Below are positions 22,476-35,900 of a stretch of 64,000 nucleotides of DNA, piece after piece; position 1 is the stretch's first letter, and each line of letters opens with the position of its first letter. Source of the stretch: Plenodomus lindquistii (Eukaryota; Ascomycota; Dothideomycetes; Pleosporales; Leptosphaeriaceae); assembly GCA_025504975.1 (NCBI GenBank), contig JANUWI010000005.1:930001-994000 (forward strand). The letters run 5' to 3'. A program made the translations under genes and the position numbers. The notes below the pieces were generated by a model. That model was not told where the DNA came from, ran no database searches, and worked only from the letters and a program-made list of their open reading frames with translations.

Positions 22476-25259
22476 CTACACAGGGCTCGGCAAGTCTCCG
22501 ACACAATTGCCACTCGCTGTGCCACACCTGAGGCTCAAATTGTCTGAGCTGTCCCCGATCCAGACTCCATAATCGCCATCGACGACTGGAATTATCCAAT
22601 TTTGAGAGACAACGTCCCAGATACTGAGATCTTTCCTCGTTACCCTCAGTTGTAACGTTTGAGTGGCACCAGGTGCCAGTGTGCTCGTTTTCTCAAAGTC
22701 ACGGAGCTGAATGATCGGAGTGTCGATGGTCTGTTCGGTGGGGAATTGTACGTACAGCTGTGCGACAGCCTTACCCGCACGGTTACCTGTGTTGGTGACG
22801 GTGACTGAAATGTCGTATGCAACATCGAAGAGAGCTGGGTTGCCGCCTTGCGCGCCGCCCGCCACTGGACCGGGTTTTTGCACGTTGGAGTAGCCAGCTG
22901 GGTATGGGTACTTTGTGGACGAGTTCGCCGCTTTTGCAGCGTTATCAGCGTCGTTCTTCTCGAGGAACGAGTAGAGGTAGCGCCAAACACGGTCAAAGTT
23001 CTCAGGCCAGTATGCCTCTGACGCTGGGGGAATCTCGGTAGAGTACGCTGGTGTTTGACCCTTGGCTGGCCGAGGGGGTGGCGTTGCAGACAGTGGAGTA
23101 ACAGCAGCGATGGTGGCATTAGAGAAGTTGAAGGTGGTGTAGCTGATACCATGACCGAACGCGTACCGAGGCGTGACGTTGGCCTTGTGAAAGTGTCTGT
23201 AGTCAATGTAAAGTCCCTCTGTGAATGTGTCCTGGGGTTGGCCAATCTGGTAACCGACCAGAGAGACTGATTCTGGGTAGTCACTTTCGGACTTGGGCAA
23301 AGTGTACGGAAGGTGTCCGGATGGCGACACATCGCCGTAAAGTACTTCCATCAAGGACTCTCCGGCCTCTTGACCGGGCAAGTGAGCAAACAACACAGCT
23401 TTGACTGAAGGCAAATCGTGCCACTCCTCCATGAGAATGGGCCCGACTGTGTGAACGACTACTACAACATTGTTGTATTTGGCGGCCACGTCCTTGACAA
23501 GCTTATCACCATTGTGCCACAAGTTGAGGTTGGATGAGGTTCGGTCACCAGGGTTATTCTCGACAGTACTACCGGTGGGTGAGTGAATGTACTGTGTTGT
23601 GGGACTGCACACTTACATGTAGTTCTCGCCTGAATCGGCAGTGACAAAGACGATGGCGGTATCGTTGGGTGATGGGCTAGAGTTTGATGGGAAGCTGTCA
23701 GTATTGAAGAATTGATAGGTCGCTCCACGAGACTTGAACCCGTCGATTGGCGAGTCCATAAACGGATATCGAGCGGATCCACTGCCCCAGCCCATGCCCA
23801 GAGTTCCTTTGTTACATCCCTGATCGGCACAAGAGTTGATACCATCTGGATTCTTCTCAGCGTCCGTTCCAAAGATTTTCAATGTCGCATTGATCGTCAA
23901 AGGTAAGATGCCACCCTGATTCTTCAGCAAGGTTATGGCGTCGCGCGCCACCTCACGAGCAACAATTGCATGATCGGCCTGGACGTCGACGAACTCGTTG
24001 ACCACACCCTGGGGAGATACAAGTGCACCAGGGTACAGCGGACCTTCCGCGTCTTGGGTATTCGTGTCGAAGTTCGGGCGAGGATAGTTAGGATCGTCTT
24101 GGCCCATCTGAAAATAAGCGGCAAGGATTCGGGTGACAGAGTCATCCAACCTGTCGACTGGTATCGAGCCGTTCAAAATGGAGCGGCTATATTCGTACAT
24201 CCAGTAGGAGCTGCCGAAGAGCGGTACGGTATGGGGATCACCTGGCATTGCCATGTCCAAGCCAGCTAACGCTGCCCCCACCCCAGAAATCTGAGCGAGC
24301 CAATCTGACATCACAAAGCCTTGGAAGCCCAGCTCGTCCTTGAGAAGCCCATTGATAAGATAGGCGTTCTGGGACGAAGCAGAACCGTTGACGGCATTGT
24401 ACGCAATCATCACAGAGCCGACACCAGATCGAACACCTTCGGCGAAGGGCCAGAGGTAGAGCTCATGAAGAGTGCGATCATCCAGGTTGGATGAGATACC
24501 AGGCTTGACGAGGCTGTACATGCGGTACTGCTCTTGTTCATTTGCAATCAAATGCTTAAGCGTGGCAATGACGCCGACGCTCTGTATACCTTCGATGCTC
24601 AACGCTCCGCCGAATGCCTGCAAAACGGGATCCGAACCAAAGCCTTCCCAGTCTACACGGGGTCAGTCACTACAAAGGCAGACGCGTAACTTCCATCATG
24701 ACATACTTCTTCCGCCACGAGGTTTCCTGCCTAGAGCGCCTACGCTGGGCCCTAGATGCACATTGACACCCTTGGCGAAGAATTCCTCGCCTATGGCGAC
24801 GCCACGGCGATACAGCAGGTCCTTGTCCCATGTGGCACCAGCCGTGATTCCAGCAGGAAAAGCCGTATTATGATCCGAATTGCGTACGCCTAAAGGACCG
24901 TCCTGTAGGCACAGAGAGTTTATGGAGAGTCGCAGGGCGCTGCCGGTGTTGCCTACACATCGCCCCATGAATATGCCGGTCCCAGCTGTGATATTCGTCT
25001 TTTCCGCTAGTGTCATGTTCGAGACAATCAAAGTCGCTTTCCGGTAACTTTCGCTCCAATCCGGAGACCATCCACCGTGAGGAGCTGAAATCGGTGAGCA
25101 TGTGAGAGACGCGGTGAATATACCTATGGCAGGTATGTATGATCAAGACTGACCTGGGTAGTATGGAGCCGCAACATATCCACTAGGTACATCATCACGC
25201 TGTTCAATTGCTGCACCAAACACGACAGTGGCAGCAGAAATAAGAAAGAAAAATAGCAT
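22476..25259 (-). CDS. Secreted beta-glucosidase, glycoside hydrolase family 3
   Basis: Exons 25259-25154, 25084-24707, 24652-23617 and 23568-22476 encode 870 aa, the usual size of fungal GH3 enzymes. It cleaves terminal beta-glucosides such as cellobiose outside the cell. The signal peptide is MLFFFLISAATVVFGAA. The GH3 N-domain includes the LQDGPLGVR loop, GPLGR-type 'GALGRKPRGGRNWEGFGSDP', the KHLIANEQE binding motif (Lys194-His195) and the nucleophile motif GFVMSDW (Asp278). The GH3 C-domain follows with ADSGENYITVENNPGDR; Glu504 is the likely acid/base by comparison with Aspergillus enzymes (same spacing). A fibronectin III-like domain ends the protein (TVTNTGNRAGKAVAQLYVQF...LRDFEKTSTLAPG). 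Several N-glycosylation sequons are present. All catalytic residues are intact. Confidence 0.95.
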
Positions 25260-26970
25260 GGTGAGTGAGTGACAGGAAAAGTTCAAAAGGAATGGTGCGC
25301 CGAACGGAAATCCGCATCTAGACCGCGATCACCGAGGAATAATGTAGATATATCCTTTGGCGCATCATGTACGCAACCCCCGCAATTGCAAGGGCCAAGT
25401 GCATTTTAATTTTTCGCTCGAGCGAATGCGCACTAGCAGCGGCGGGTGTGGTGTGTAGTGATAGCCGTTGGCATAGCGTCGGCGGACGAATGCAGATACA
25501 GCTCCGTTGACTGTGGAAAGGCATTTCTCGAGTTAGTAAACCAAGGCTTGATGCCAGCTGGGGTCATGGGTCATCGTATATAGGTCAACAAGGGTCAAGC
25601 CCGGCTAAAGGTACCTAGTAGAAGCTGAGGTGGCAGCTGATATACAGCACGATTTCTTGTTACCAGAACTTGACACTTTATCACATGGTGTTTTTTGATT
25701 CTCGCTGATGCTGTGCAGTGCCAGACCATGACAAGATGAAACGCCGTTGACTGACAGAAATGGCGATCTTTGCTCTTTAAATTTGACGGCCTTCCGGAGG
25801 GTCGGGCCTGCTCATACCGTTAAACCGGTGGTAATTACTATGATATGCTAAGTCGTTCCAGGATCATGTATTGCCAAGATAGTACTGGCTGTAGAAGATG
25901 GTCGTGGGGATATATACGGAGATTCAAGAAAGAGGTGTCAAACACTAATTAGGCGCAGCCTTGCAGACTTGGAAACCACTGATTGGTTGTAGTTCAAAAT
26001 ACAATCATTGACAGGCTCTCATCACTCTTCCCTTTAGTCGATCACAGGGGATGTTCCTGATCGGGCCTTGTCAAAATGAGATGACGTGACCTGTGACTTG
26101 TTGATCGGGTGTGAACCTCGCTTACTAGCGCTATGCGCATCTCGCCCCTTTCTTCAGCCCACTGTCCAGCATGCATCGAGCTACCCCTGTGGACGTCCGC
26201 CATGAACCCAATCAATTATGATCTCCTCCGCATCTCCGAAGATCATACAACCAGACAATGAATATTGGATTTCGTCTTGGTTTCGATAATCCATGTCTTT
26301 CCTACCCGCAGCACGCTCGCAATGGTGATACTCTTAACGAAGTTGGCTAATATGTTCTGTGGCACTTATTGCAGCACCTACTGTGTATATACCTTGGAAG
26401 CTGATAGGACGGTCCGCGTTCTCGAACAGACTCTCGCTGTAGTTTTGCGCATCGCCTACGGTTGCACGAAGTACACAAGACTTGCTGTCGAGCCGTCTTT
26501 GTCTCCACCACCGACCCCGACATTTATCTTCATCATGGTTCAGTCCGTACATCTGCGTGTCGAACGTAGGGTTGTGAACGTGAAAATCAGCGATGCGGCA
26601 TCACTGCTATAGTGAACGTTCAACGTGCGAAGACGCGACTGGCACGGTGGTGCATTCCAAGCTGTTCTCGATCCCTTCCTTTATACGGCGGAGCCCCATT
26701 CCATTCTCTAGGCGACGGAGCCGCCTTCCGATAGGTACATCGCTCTGGCAACTATGTTCTCGAGCTCTAGTCGTGTTGCATGTACCTTGAACGCTGCCTG
26801 CAGTTGAGATGCAGCTCTCGTTTCTTTGATTCGGCCCGTTCTACCTCTTGTTCCATACTAACACACTAACGTACAGACTCTAGATATCAGGATATCGTGA
26901 TTGCAGATCATTGCTTTTGAGCGCGGAACGTCTATGACTGCCTCTGAGCAGTGTGCTGATATAACAACAG
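25260..26970. other. Intergenic 1.7 kb; must include the missing 5' exon of the WSC giant
   Basis: The left ~350 bp is the GH3 promoter. The rest has no recognised gene. The acceptor at 26969-26970 (ATAACAACAG, with an upstream CTGAT branch-like site) shows that an upstream exon of the giant WSC gene must lie here. A second acceptor-like site (CTAACGTACAG, ending 26875) suggests a 5' UTR intron. No ATG in 26250-26970 leads into a convincing signal peptide. Confidence 0.4.
25558..25609. promoter_or_regulatory. Candidate CreA and XlnR-type sites upstream of the GH3 gene
   Basis: CTGGGG (25558-25563) fits the CreA consensus SYGGRG, and GGCTAAA (25603-25609) fits the XlnR/Xyr1 box. A further CreA-type site (GCGGGG on the minus strand, 25378-25383) lies closer to the ATG. 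A TATA-like ATATATC (minus strand, about 25347) lies ~85 bp upstream of the start codon. All are short motifs that also occur by chance; the combination suits a cellulase-type gene. Confidence 0.3.
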
Positions 26971-29900
26971 GTACCACTCAACCATACTATTCCAAACGAT
27001 GTGTACTTGGGATGTTATGCAGTCAACACCAATGGCACGCCTTTCTTTGATGGTGGCATCATTGTCCCGAACATCGCCAACCTCACTCAGGAGCGTTGCG
27101 AGGAGTACGCCTAGATCCGCCCCTGAATTGTTGACATCCAATGCTAATCGTCCGCGTAGAGCATGTACCGTTCCCACCAATGCTGCACCAGACGCACCGT
27201 ACAATTTCTTTGCCATTCAGAATGGCACGGTTTGTCACTGCGGCGACTCGACCAGCAATTTTCCACAATCTATATCGGATTGCAACACCGGCTGCGCAGG
27301 TAATCTGGGCCAAGAGTGTGGTGGCTCCGACAGCATGAGTGCGTGGTCTAGCTCGCAGGCCGTGTCGGACGACGGGAACAACGAAGACGAATCGGTAGGT
27401 TTTCCATCCGAAGCTTGATACAATTAAATGACTGACGATCATGCTTAGATACCAGATGATGAGGATGACAGTAGCTCGAGCTTGGTGTTGGTCGCCACAG
27501 ATTCGCTATCGAGTGGCCTTTCAGACTCGACTACGATTTCAGACTCAACCACGCTAGGATCTAATGTCACCATCTCGACCCTTCTGGCTAATTCTACATT
27601 GACAGAAGCGGCAGATTCTGGATCAGTGATACTGGCAAATTCTGCTTCTCTAACTACCGCAGGCTCCGCTTCAACAACTATCGCTGGTTCTGCTTCGACG
27701 TCCATCGCAGGCTCTTTGACAACTATTGCAAGCTCTGCTTCTGCATCAATAGTTGACTCTTCTTCGGCAGCTATTGCAGGCCCTGCCGCAGTATCTATTG
27801 CAGGCCCTGCTTCTGCATCTATCGCAAATTCTTCGGCAACTATCAGTAACTCTGTTTCAACGTTTGTTATAGAATCTTCCTCGACATTCATTGCAGGATC
27901 TTCTTCGACATTCATTGCAAGCTCTGCTTCTGCATCAATAGTTGACTCTTCGTCGGCAGCTATTGCAGGCCCTGCCGCAGTATCTATTGCAGGCCCTGCT
28001 TCTGCATCTATCGCAAATTCTTCGGCAACTATCAGTAACTCTGTTTCAACGTTTGTTATAGAATCTTCCTCGACATTCATTGCAGGATCTTCTTCGACAT
28101 TCATTGCAAGCTCTGCTTCTGCATCAATAGTTGACTCTTCGTCGGCAGCTATTGCAGGCCCTGCCGCAGTATCTATTGCAGGCCCTGCTTCTGCATCTAT
28201 CGCAAATTCTTCGGCAACTATCAGTAACTCTGTTTCAACGTTTGTTATAGAATCTTCCTCGACATTCATTGCTGGCTCTGCTTCAACATCCATCTCAGGC
28301 TCTGCATCTATTGCTGGCTCTGCTTCAACATCCACCGCAGGCTCTGCATCCATCGCAGGCTCTGCATCTATTGCTGGCTCTGCATCTATTGCTGGTTCCG
28401 CTTCAACATCCACCGCAGGCTCTGCATCTGTTCCCGGCTCCGCTTTGACATCCATTGCAGGATCTTCTTCGACAAACATTACAGGCCCTGAGTCCGTCTC
28501 TATTGCTGCCCTTGCTTCTGCATCTATCGCAGACGCTGTGTCGATATCAGTTGCAGGCTCTAGTTCAACATCAATCATAGGCCCTGCTTCGACGTCCATC
28601 GCAGGATCTTCTTTGACAACCATTGCAGGCTCTGACTCGGCATCTAGCGCAGGTTCTGCCTCAACGTTTATTGAGGGCTCTGCTTCTACGTCCCTTACAG
28701 ATGTTGCGTCAACTATTCCTGCAGGTTCTGCTTCGTCACTGTCCTCGGGTGGTGCTCTGGCGACATCTCCCGAATCTGCCCCGGCAACGAGTTCCACAGA
28801 TTCTGGCTCGATTTTCTCGTCTTCAACACAACTATCTGCTTCAGTTGCGCCCAGTGATTCCGCGTCGTCACTGATTTCGACTGAGGCGGAGTCCGAAGAT
28901 GTTGGTGGGCTAGGCTCCGCCGAGAACACAATAGGCCTGAGTTCAGCGACTGTCTCAGTGTCTACCACGGTCTTAGATACAGCAGTCTCCATTTCGGTTT
29001 CAAGTCCAGACGCAATTGCAAGTACAACAACCTCTATCACCATAACGGACTCTACATCGGCCTCGCTCACAGGATCGATTTCAGCTACTCTCACAAGAAC
29101 CTCGACTCCTTTGTCGGGCTTCATAACTGTCGTCATCATAGACTCCTCCTCAAGTGTACTGCTTGAATCCAGCGCAGATTCGCTAGCTGATTCGACTACC
29201 ATTGAGACCGGAGACTCCAGCTCGGCAGTAGTTGCACCAAATTTTGGTGCAACCGACATCAACAGTCTCAGCTCTTTCAGAACGTCGGCACCTGCTTCAG
29301 ATCTGTTTGGAGGATCTACTCTCGTTACGCTCGTAGGATTCACTACTACTTTATCCTCCAACGACTCCTCTTCGACTGCCGTGATCGACTCCAGTCAAAG
29401 CCCAATCTCGGACGATTCGCCCATCATCACAGATCTTGGCTCCCCTGCCGAGGAATCTAGCATTGAGACTACGACCAGCCCCGGTTCAACTGTCATCGAT
29501 TCCAGCCAAAGCACAAGCTTGGAAGACTCCCCTACCACCACTGATCTTAACTCGTCCCTTGAGGAACCAAGCTTCACTGAAACCATAACAGGTCCTGGTT
29601 TAACTGTTACTGAATCTAGTCAAAGCACTGTCTCGGACGACTCGCCTGTCATCACAGATCTTGGCTCGTCTCCCGAGGATTCTAGTTCTATTGAGATCAC
29701 AACAGGCCCCGATTCAACTTTGTCTATTAGCACGCCAACTGCTTCTGGAGAATCGTTGCCAAATTCAGAGGTGTCTTTGATTATTTCTACAGCATCACTG
29801 GCTACTTCCGGCAATCCGGTGACGGCCGCCTCGGGGTCATTGATCGCCTCTGTGGAATCGCCAATCATTTCAGCGAATTCATTGACTGCTTCTGTGGTTT

Positions 29901-32900
29901 CCTCAGCAACTTCTGCAGATTCACTAACTGCTTCGGTGGTTTCCTTGGCTGCTTCGGTGGAGTCTTCGGTTTTCGCAGAAACGTTCAGTCCTTCTGCGGA
30001 GTCGTCAACACCCTTAGTGAACTTTTTAACTACTTCTACGGATGTTTCTTTAGCTGTGACAATTGCTGAAATACCGTCAACCACAAGCACCACGGATGCG
30101 CGATCAGCTAGCCCTGCAACAACCAGTTCGGATTCTACGACAGATATACTTCTTACTGTCTCTTCTGGAGCAATCTCCGACTCGAGTTCATTGGTCCTCT
30201 TAGGTTCTTCTGCTTCGACCATTCTGAACATTCTCTCAACGGCAGTTATGGAGTCCAATTCAGATACTTCAATATTGCAATCATCTTCGCCTACAACAAC
30301 ACAAGAGCCCAGTACGATTGCGACCCTGACAGACTCCATCTCAAGTACTGCGGTAATAACCTCATCGTCTGCCCTTAGTGATGTCGCATCCGGTTCATCC
30401 ACAACGACAGTCACCACGATCTCGTCCCCGGGTTCCTTACTAGGCACCGAATCCACGCTGAGTACGATTGAGAATTTGAATCCAGCTGCAATCACAACGG
30501 CCACTATCTCAACGACTCTGGCAGAGTCTAGCTCATCTATGCAAACGCCTTCTGACGCAAGTGCCGTTAACACACCTTTCAGCACACTTGCAAATATGTC
30601 AAGCGCTAGTGCATCTGCAAGCGCATCAGAAAGCGCGTCAGAGATCAGCTCAACTGTAAGCACATTTGGAGCCAGTCCATCTGCAAATGCATCAGGAGCT
30701 AGCGGAACTGCAAGCACGCCAGAAAGCAGTGCTACCGTAAGCGCAAGCGCGTCAGAGAGCACAAGCACATCAGGAATTGGTGCAAACGCAAGCGCTTCAG
30801 AAAACAGTGGATCCGCGAGCTTGACAAATGTCGTTTCTTCTGCAAGCTCTTCACAAGTAGGTTTGGCAGCAAACACTGCAAATCCCAGCTCTACTGGAAG
30901 CCTGGATATCAGCAGCTCGAGTGCAGGTACTTTGAGTGCAAGTTCACCTACAACAAACTTGGTCTCTAGTATCCCTGCAAGCACATCATACACAGGTTCA
31001 TCGACGAGCGTCACAGACCTGAGCTCAATTGTCAGTATCATAGACCTGGGTTCACCACAAAGCAGCACGATATCGGGCTTACTTCCAAGTACAACGGATG
31101 CTACTCCAATAGTAGGTAGTACGGACTTGTCTTCGATCTCGGCCTCAACATATGAGAGCTCAGCCACTACGGGAACTACACCTGGAAGCAGTTTGACGAC
31201 GAATTCTGGTACCGATATCGCTAGCACGAACTCCATCGCCAGCGTGACGATTGCGGATTTGGGCTTAAACAGTCTCACTACGGGTATTAGCTCAAGCAGT
31301 TTCACCACAGACTCTGCCTTCATCAGTTCATTCGCGGAAACTAGCCTCGGTCTTTCATTATCGGATATTAGCTCACGTGTTACGGTCTCAGCCATCACCC
31401 CAAGCAATTTGGCCACAGACTCTGGCTTCATTTCAATTGCCGACATTAGCCCCAGTGTTTCGACGTCAGGAATTAGCTCAAGCATATTGGCCACAGACGT
31501 CGGCTCCAGCGCGTCAGTCACAAACTCTGGCTCGAGCGCATTGATCATAGCATCCGGCTCGAGCAGTTCTGTCGCAGAGTCAAACTCGAATGTCCTGACT
31601 GCGGCCTCCAGCTTAAGCAGTCCTATCGCAGAGGCTAGCTCAGACATCCTAACTGGAGGTTCTAGCCCCAGCAGTTCAATTGCAGAGTCTAGCTCGAACG
31701 TCCTAACTGCAGACTCTAGTACAAGTGCTTCAACGACGAGTTTGAGCCCAAGCGCTGTCGCGATAGATTTATTCTCGGTTTCAATCACTACAGATGCGCC
31801 TACTGTGTCCACTATCACGGCATCCTCTCTTTCCGCAAGCCCAACGGATTCAAGTCTCATAGCCAATACAACTGAGGCCAGTACCACTGAAAGCATAGAA
31901 GCATCTACTTCTTCTGAGAGTATCGCGGACCTTGGCTCGATAGAGGTCATTATCAGCTCAAGTACGGTGACCATCTTTTCAGATCAAGGTTCGATCACAC
32001 TCTCAGACTTTTCGAGTTCTGCCTCAACACTCAGTTCCGACACCATCTCGGATGCTACGTCAGTTGGAGGTACAGCGCCTAGCTTGACCGTGACTTCAGT
32101 CAATTCGGGCTCTTCAACCTTCTCGGAGCTCTCCTTGGTGGCCTCCTCAGAGATTACTGACCAGTCGTCCGATGTGTCCTCTCTCACGGCAACAACGACT
32201 TCGATTGCTAGCACGGGGGGCGCAGCGTCGAGCGGTGTGTCAAGCATAGAATCAACTTCGACCGAACTAGTGGTTTCCTCTACAAGCGAAACCATCTCAG
32301 AAACCAGCATAGTTCAGAACCAAGGCTCAGCACTGTCGGTTTCTACCGAGCCTTCGACAAGTACTCTGGCACTGACCACTGTCTCTTCTGTGGCATCAAC
32401 AACAACAGGGTCAATCGCAGGCTCCAACATGGTATCTGGTTCAGAGTCGTCCACTTCAGCCTTGGGTGTCGCTATTGAGGGTATCAGTGGCACCCTGAGT
32501 GTGGAATCGACTTCAGTCGCATCCTCAGACTCCGCTTTTATTGGTTCAAGCTCGACTCTCATCACGGCTTCAGAGCCTTCGTCAGCAGAGCAACTCGCAT
32601 CTGGTGGCCTAACAGCAAGCTCAGAATCGCCTTCATCTACGTCTTCGGGTATTGAGCTCGAGGCCTCGTCTGCAACACCTGTTACGGCCATCGAATCGCC
32701 CTCAAATACGGTCTCGGATGATGACGAATTTGCCGTGACTGGTCTAGGCTCCATAGAATCCACAACAGTTGGACCGACCTCAACCACGGTCCCGGATGAC
32801 GATGAATCCATCTTGACTGGTCTAGGCTCCATAGAATCTTTGATGTCCGAGCCTACATCCGAGGTAACTTCAGGAGCTTCACTAGTCACCCCAGGTACCA

Positions 32901-35900
32901 CAGTGGTCACAGATCTGGCCTCTACATCCAGCGAGCTCTCTGGCGCGAGTAGCATCATAGGATCAGTCTCTGGTTCTATCTCCATAGTGGGGCCTGCTGT
33001 GACAGCCGCATCAGACTCTACGTTTACCACCAGTGCAGCATCGGTCACAGAATCGGACTCAACAATCACTTACACGCCAACCTCAACGGCTGACATTAGC
33101 TTAACATCGGCCACAGACTCATCTTTGAATTCTATGGAAAGATCAGAGTCTACCTCTGTGACATTAGCGAGCCCCTCGCCCTCGGAATCTGCCTTAGCTG
33201 CATTGTCAGATTCTGCTTCGATTAGCACTCTTGAATCTAGCCCAGCTGTCACCTCGGAATTCATTTCTGCAACCACGTCGAACCCAGAGATCTCAATCTT
33301 TGCTGCTTCAGTCATGACCACTGAGTCTAGCTTAATTGCAAACTCGATATTTGAAACATCGGTTACTTTGGACAGTTCACCAAGCGTGTCAGACCTGAGC
33401 TCACGAATGGACACGACATCTTCAACAGATATTTCATCATACTCCTCAGCTACCACGAGCACAGAAGTTTCTACTGCAATATCTTTGGCGGAACTGGATT
33501 CAGCTACAAGCTCAGTCTCTGGAACTTTGACAACCACAAGTCCGGGATCTGTCTCAGCTACAACGGCGGACTCAAGCTCAATGTCAGTGACAGGAGCTGC
33601 GCTAGTTACAGCTCTGGCCTCTGCTACAGTGACACAGCCAACAGCTGGGTCATTTACGACACCAAGTTCTGACTCTGTTACGTCTTCGCTACCTGCAAGT
33701 TTCTTAGGCATTGACGCCGAAGACGTAGCGGACGTAACTGGATCATCCTCGCGTACAGTGTCTGACTCAGCATCGTCTTCAATGTCGGCCTCCGATTCTT
33801 CTACGGTATCTGGCTCCGTGCAGCCGGCCTCATCGATGCCTGCATCTTTGTCGTCCGTGTCATCGGAATCTGTCTCACCTACGCCCTCTGACTCTGCCAC
33901 ATCCACGCTGTCAGTCTCTGGCTCCTCCACAATGTCTGAACTTATTGTAGCGACGATCTCTGGTGCCATTTCATCTCCAGTCTCGACTAGTATCTCAGCT
34001 ACGCCTACTGGTACCGGATCGGCCTTTGAACCTACGACTACATCTAGTCTGGATTCGACAATCGCGTTCAGTTCAGACTCTACAAGCGCATTTAGTTCAG
34101 ATTCTGCGGGCACATCTATAATTGATTCGCCGTTAGCTATTTTGGGAACGACATTCTCCATCTCGGACTCTGCAAGTGCGTCCATTCCGGGCTCTACAAG
34201 CGCACCCACCTCAGGCTCTACAAGCGCATCTAGTCTGGATTCCACAAGCGTGTTCAGTTCAGACACTTCAAGCGCATCTGCAGTAGATTCGTCGCTAACT
34301 ATTTTGGAAACAACGTTATCTATCTCAGAATCTACAGGCGCATTTGTCTCAGGTTCTGCTGGCACACCTATCACGAGCTCTATAAGTGCCTCTATTTTAG
34401 ATTCGTCGCTGGCTATCTTGGAAAAATCATCAGCAGATCTAGCCACTACCTCCCTGGCAACATTGGAGCCTCTGCCAACTACGACAAGCGATTCCATTTC
34501 AGATGGGGGCCCATCTTTGGTTTCAAGCACGATCTCGGATACCACTTCATCCGGTTCGGAATCCTTTACAGTGGCTGCTCAAGGATTCATTTCTTCGATA
34601 GACAGCATGGTTCCCTCTTCGATCGACTCGACATATATCTCTATCGCCGAGGTGTTATCTACAGATAGCCTGGGTCCTTCTCTGACCGAATCAACGTACA
34701 TCTCTACTGCCGAAATGTCATCCACAAACAACTTAGGTCCTTCTTTGACTGAATCAACTTCCGTCTCTATCGTGGCGATGTCATCCACAGGTAGCCTGGG
34801 TCCTTCTTCAACTCAGTCAACGTACATATCTACAGCCGAGGTGCCATCTACAACTGCGTCTGGTCTTGGCCCTGAATCTATTGCAGCTCAGGCACCCCCT
34901 TCTGCGGTAATCTCGGATTCAACTTTCTCCACTGGAACGACCCTCTCGGTAGACTCAGGTACAAGCGCAGCGTCGTTATCTGCAGAGACTGGATCATCCG
35001 TATTTGCGATAACTACGGCATCGGGATTCTCCTCCTTCACTGGAGACACGTCTTCCGCCGCAGTCTCGTCGTCAGCCACGGTATCAGCATTGCCATCTAC
35101 CGCTGAATCAGTCTCTACGTTAGCGGAAATTTCTGCGGCTTCGTCAACTGCTGAAGGATCGTCCTTCTTCCCCGCTGGAGTTACACTCTCGTCTATCTCT
35201 GAACTGTTTGCTTCGGCTGAGACTTCGATTTCAAGCGATATAGTATTGTCGGCATCATCAGAGGATGCAGTAACGCCTTCGACTACAGATTCGACTTCAA
35301 GTTCAGTCACAAGCTTAGTGCTGTCATCGACCGACACAGTGTCAACCTCGCTGTTTTCGGAATCGTCTGCTGTCTCTACTGAAGCTCCGATCTCTTCGTC
35401 AACCCTAAGTCCTGTATCTTCGGCAGTAACCATCGAAACGTCCTCATTGACCACTGGCGAAGCTTCGTTGTCAGTAGCAGGAGAAGGCGTTTTGTCAACC
35501 ACTGGTGAAGCTTCATCATCAGTCGCAAGTTCTGCATCCCCAGCGACGACCATGGCCATGTCGTCGTTGGCCGCTAATGAAGCTTCCTTATCGGCAGCAG
35601 AAGAAGAATTGCCGTCGACCACTCCAACTACTGGTGGAGCTTCTTTATCGGTAGCAAGTTCCGTATCTCCGGAGGTAACCGTGACCATTTCCTCATCAAC
35701 CACTGATGAAGTTCTGTCATCAGTAGCAAGTTCTGTATCACCGGCAACTACCATCGCTATTTCCTCGTCACCCACTGATGAAGGTTCATTATCAGTGGCA
35801 GAGGAAGGCCTTCCATCGATTGTAAACCAGGTTTCTTCTTCCGTTCCAGGCCAGGCCTCTTCCACGAGTTCAGATCAGACTTCGGTGCTGGTCACAAGCC

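Noticed and set aside
26265..26612. 115-codon plus-strand frame upstream of the WSC exon as the missing first exon
   Set aside because: It has no ATG-led signal peptide, no donor in phase with the acceptor at 26970, and is unlike known WSC N-termini.
26811..26830. ATG with start MQLSFL as signal-peptide start of the giant gene
   Set aside because: A stop codon follows after six codons and no GT donor lies in between.
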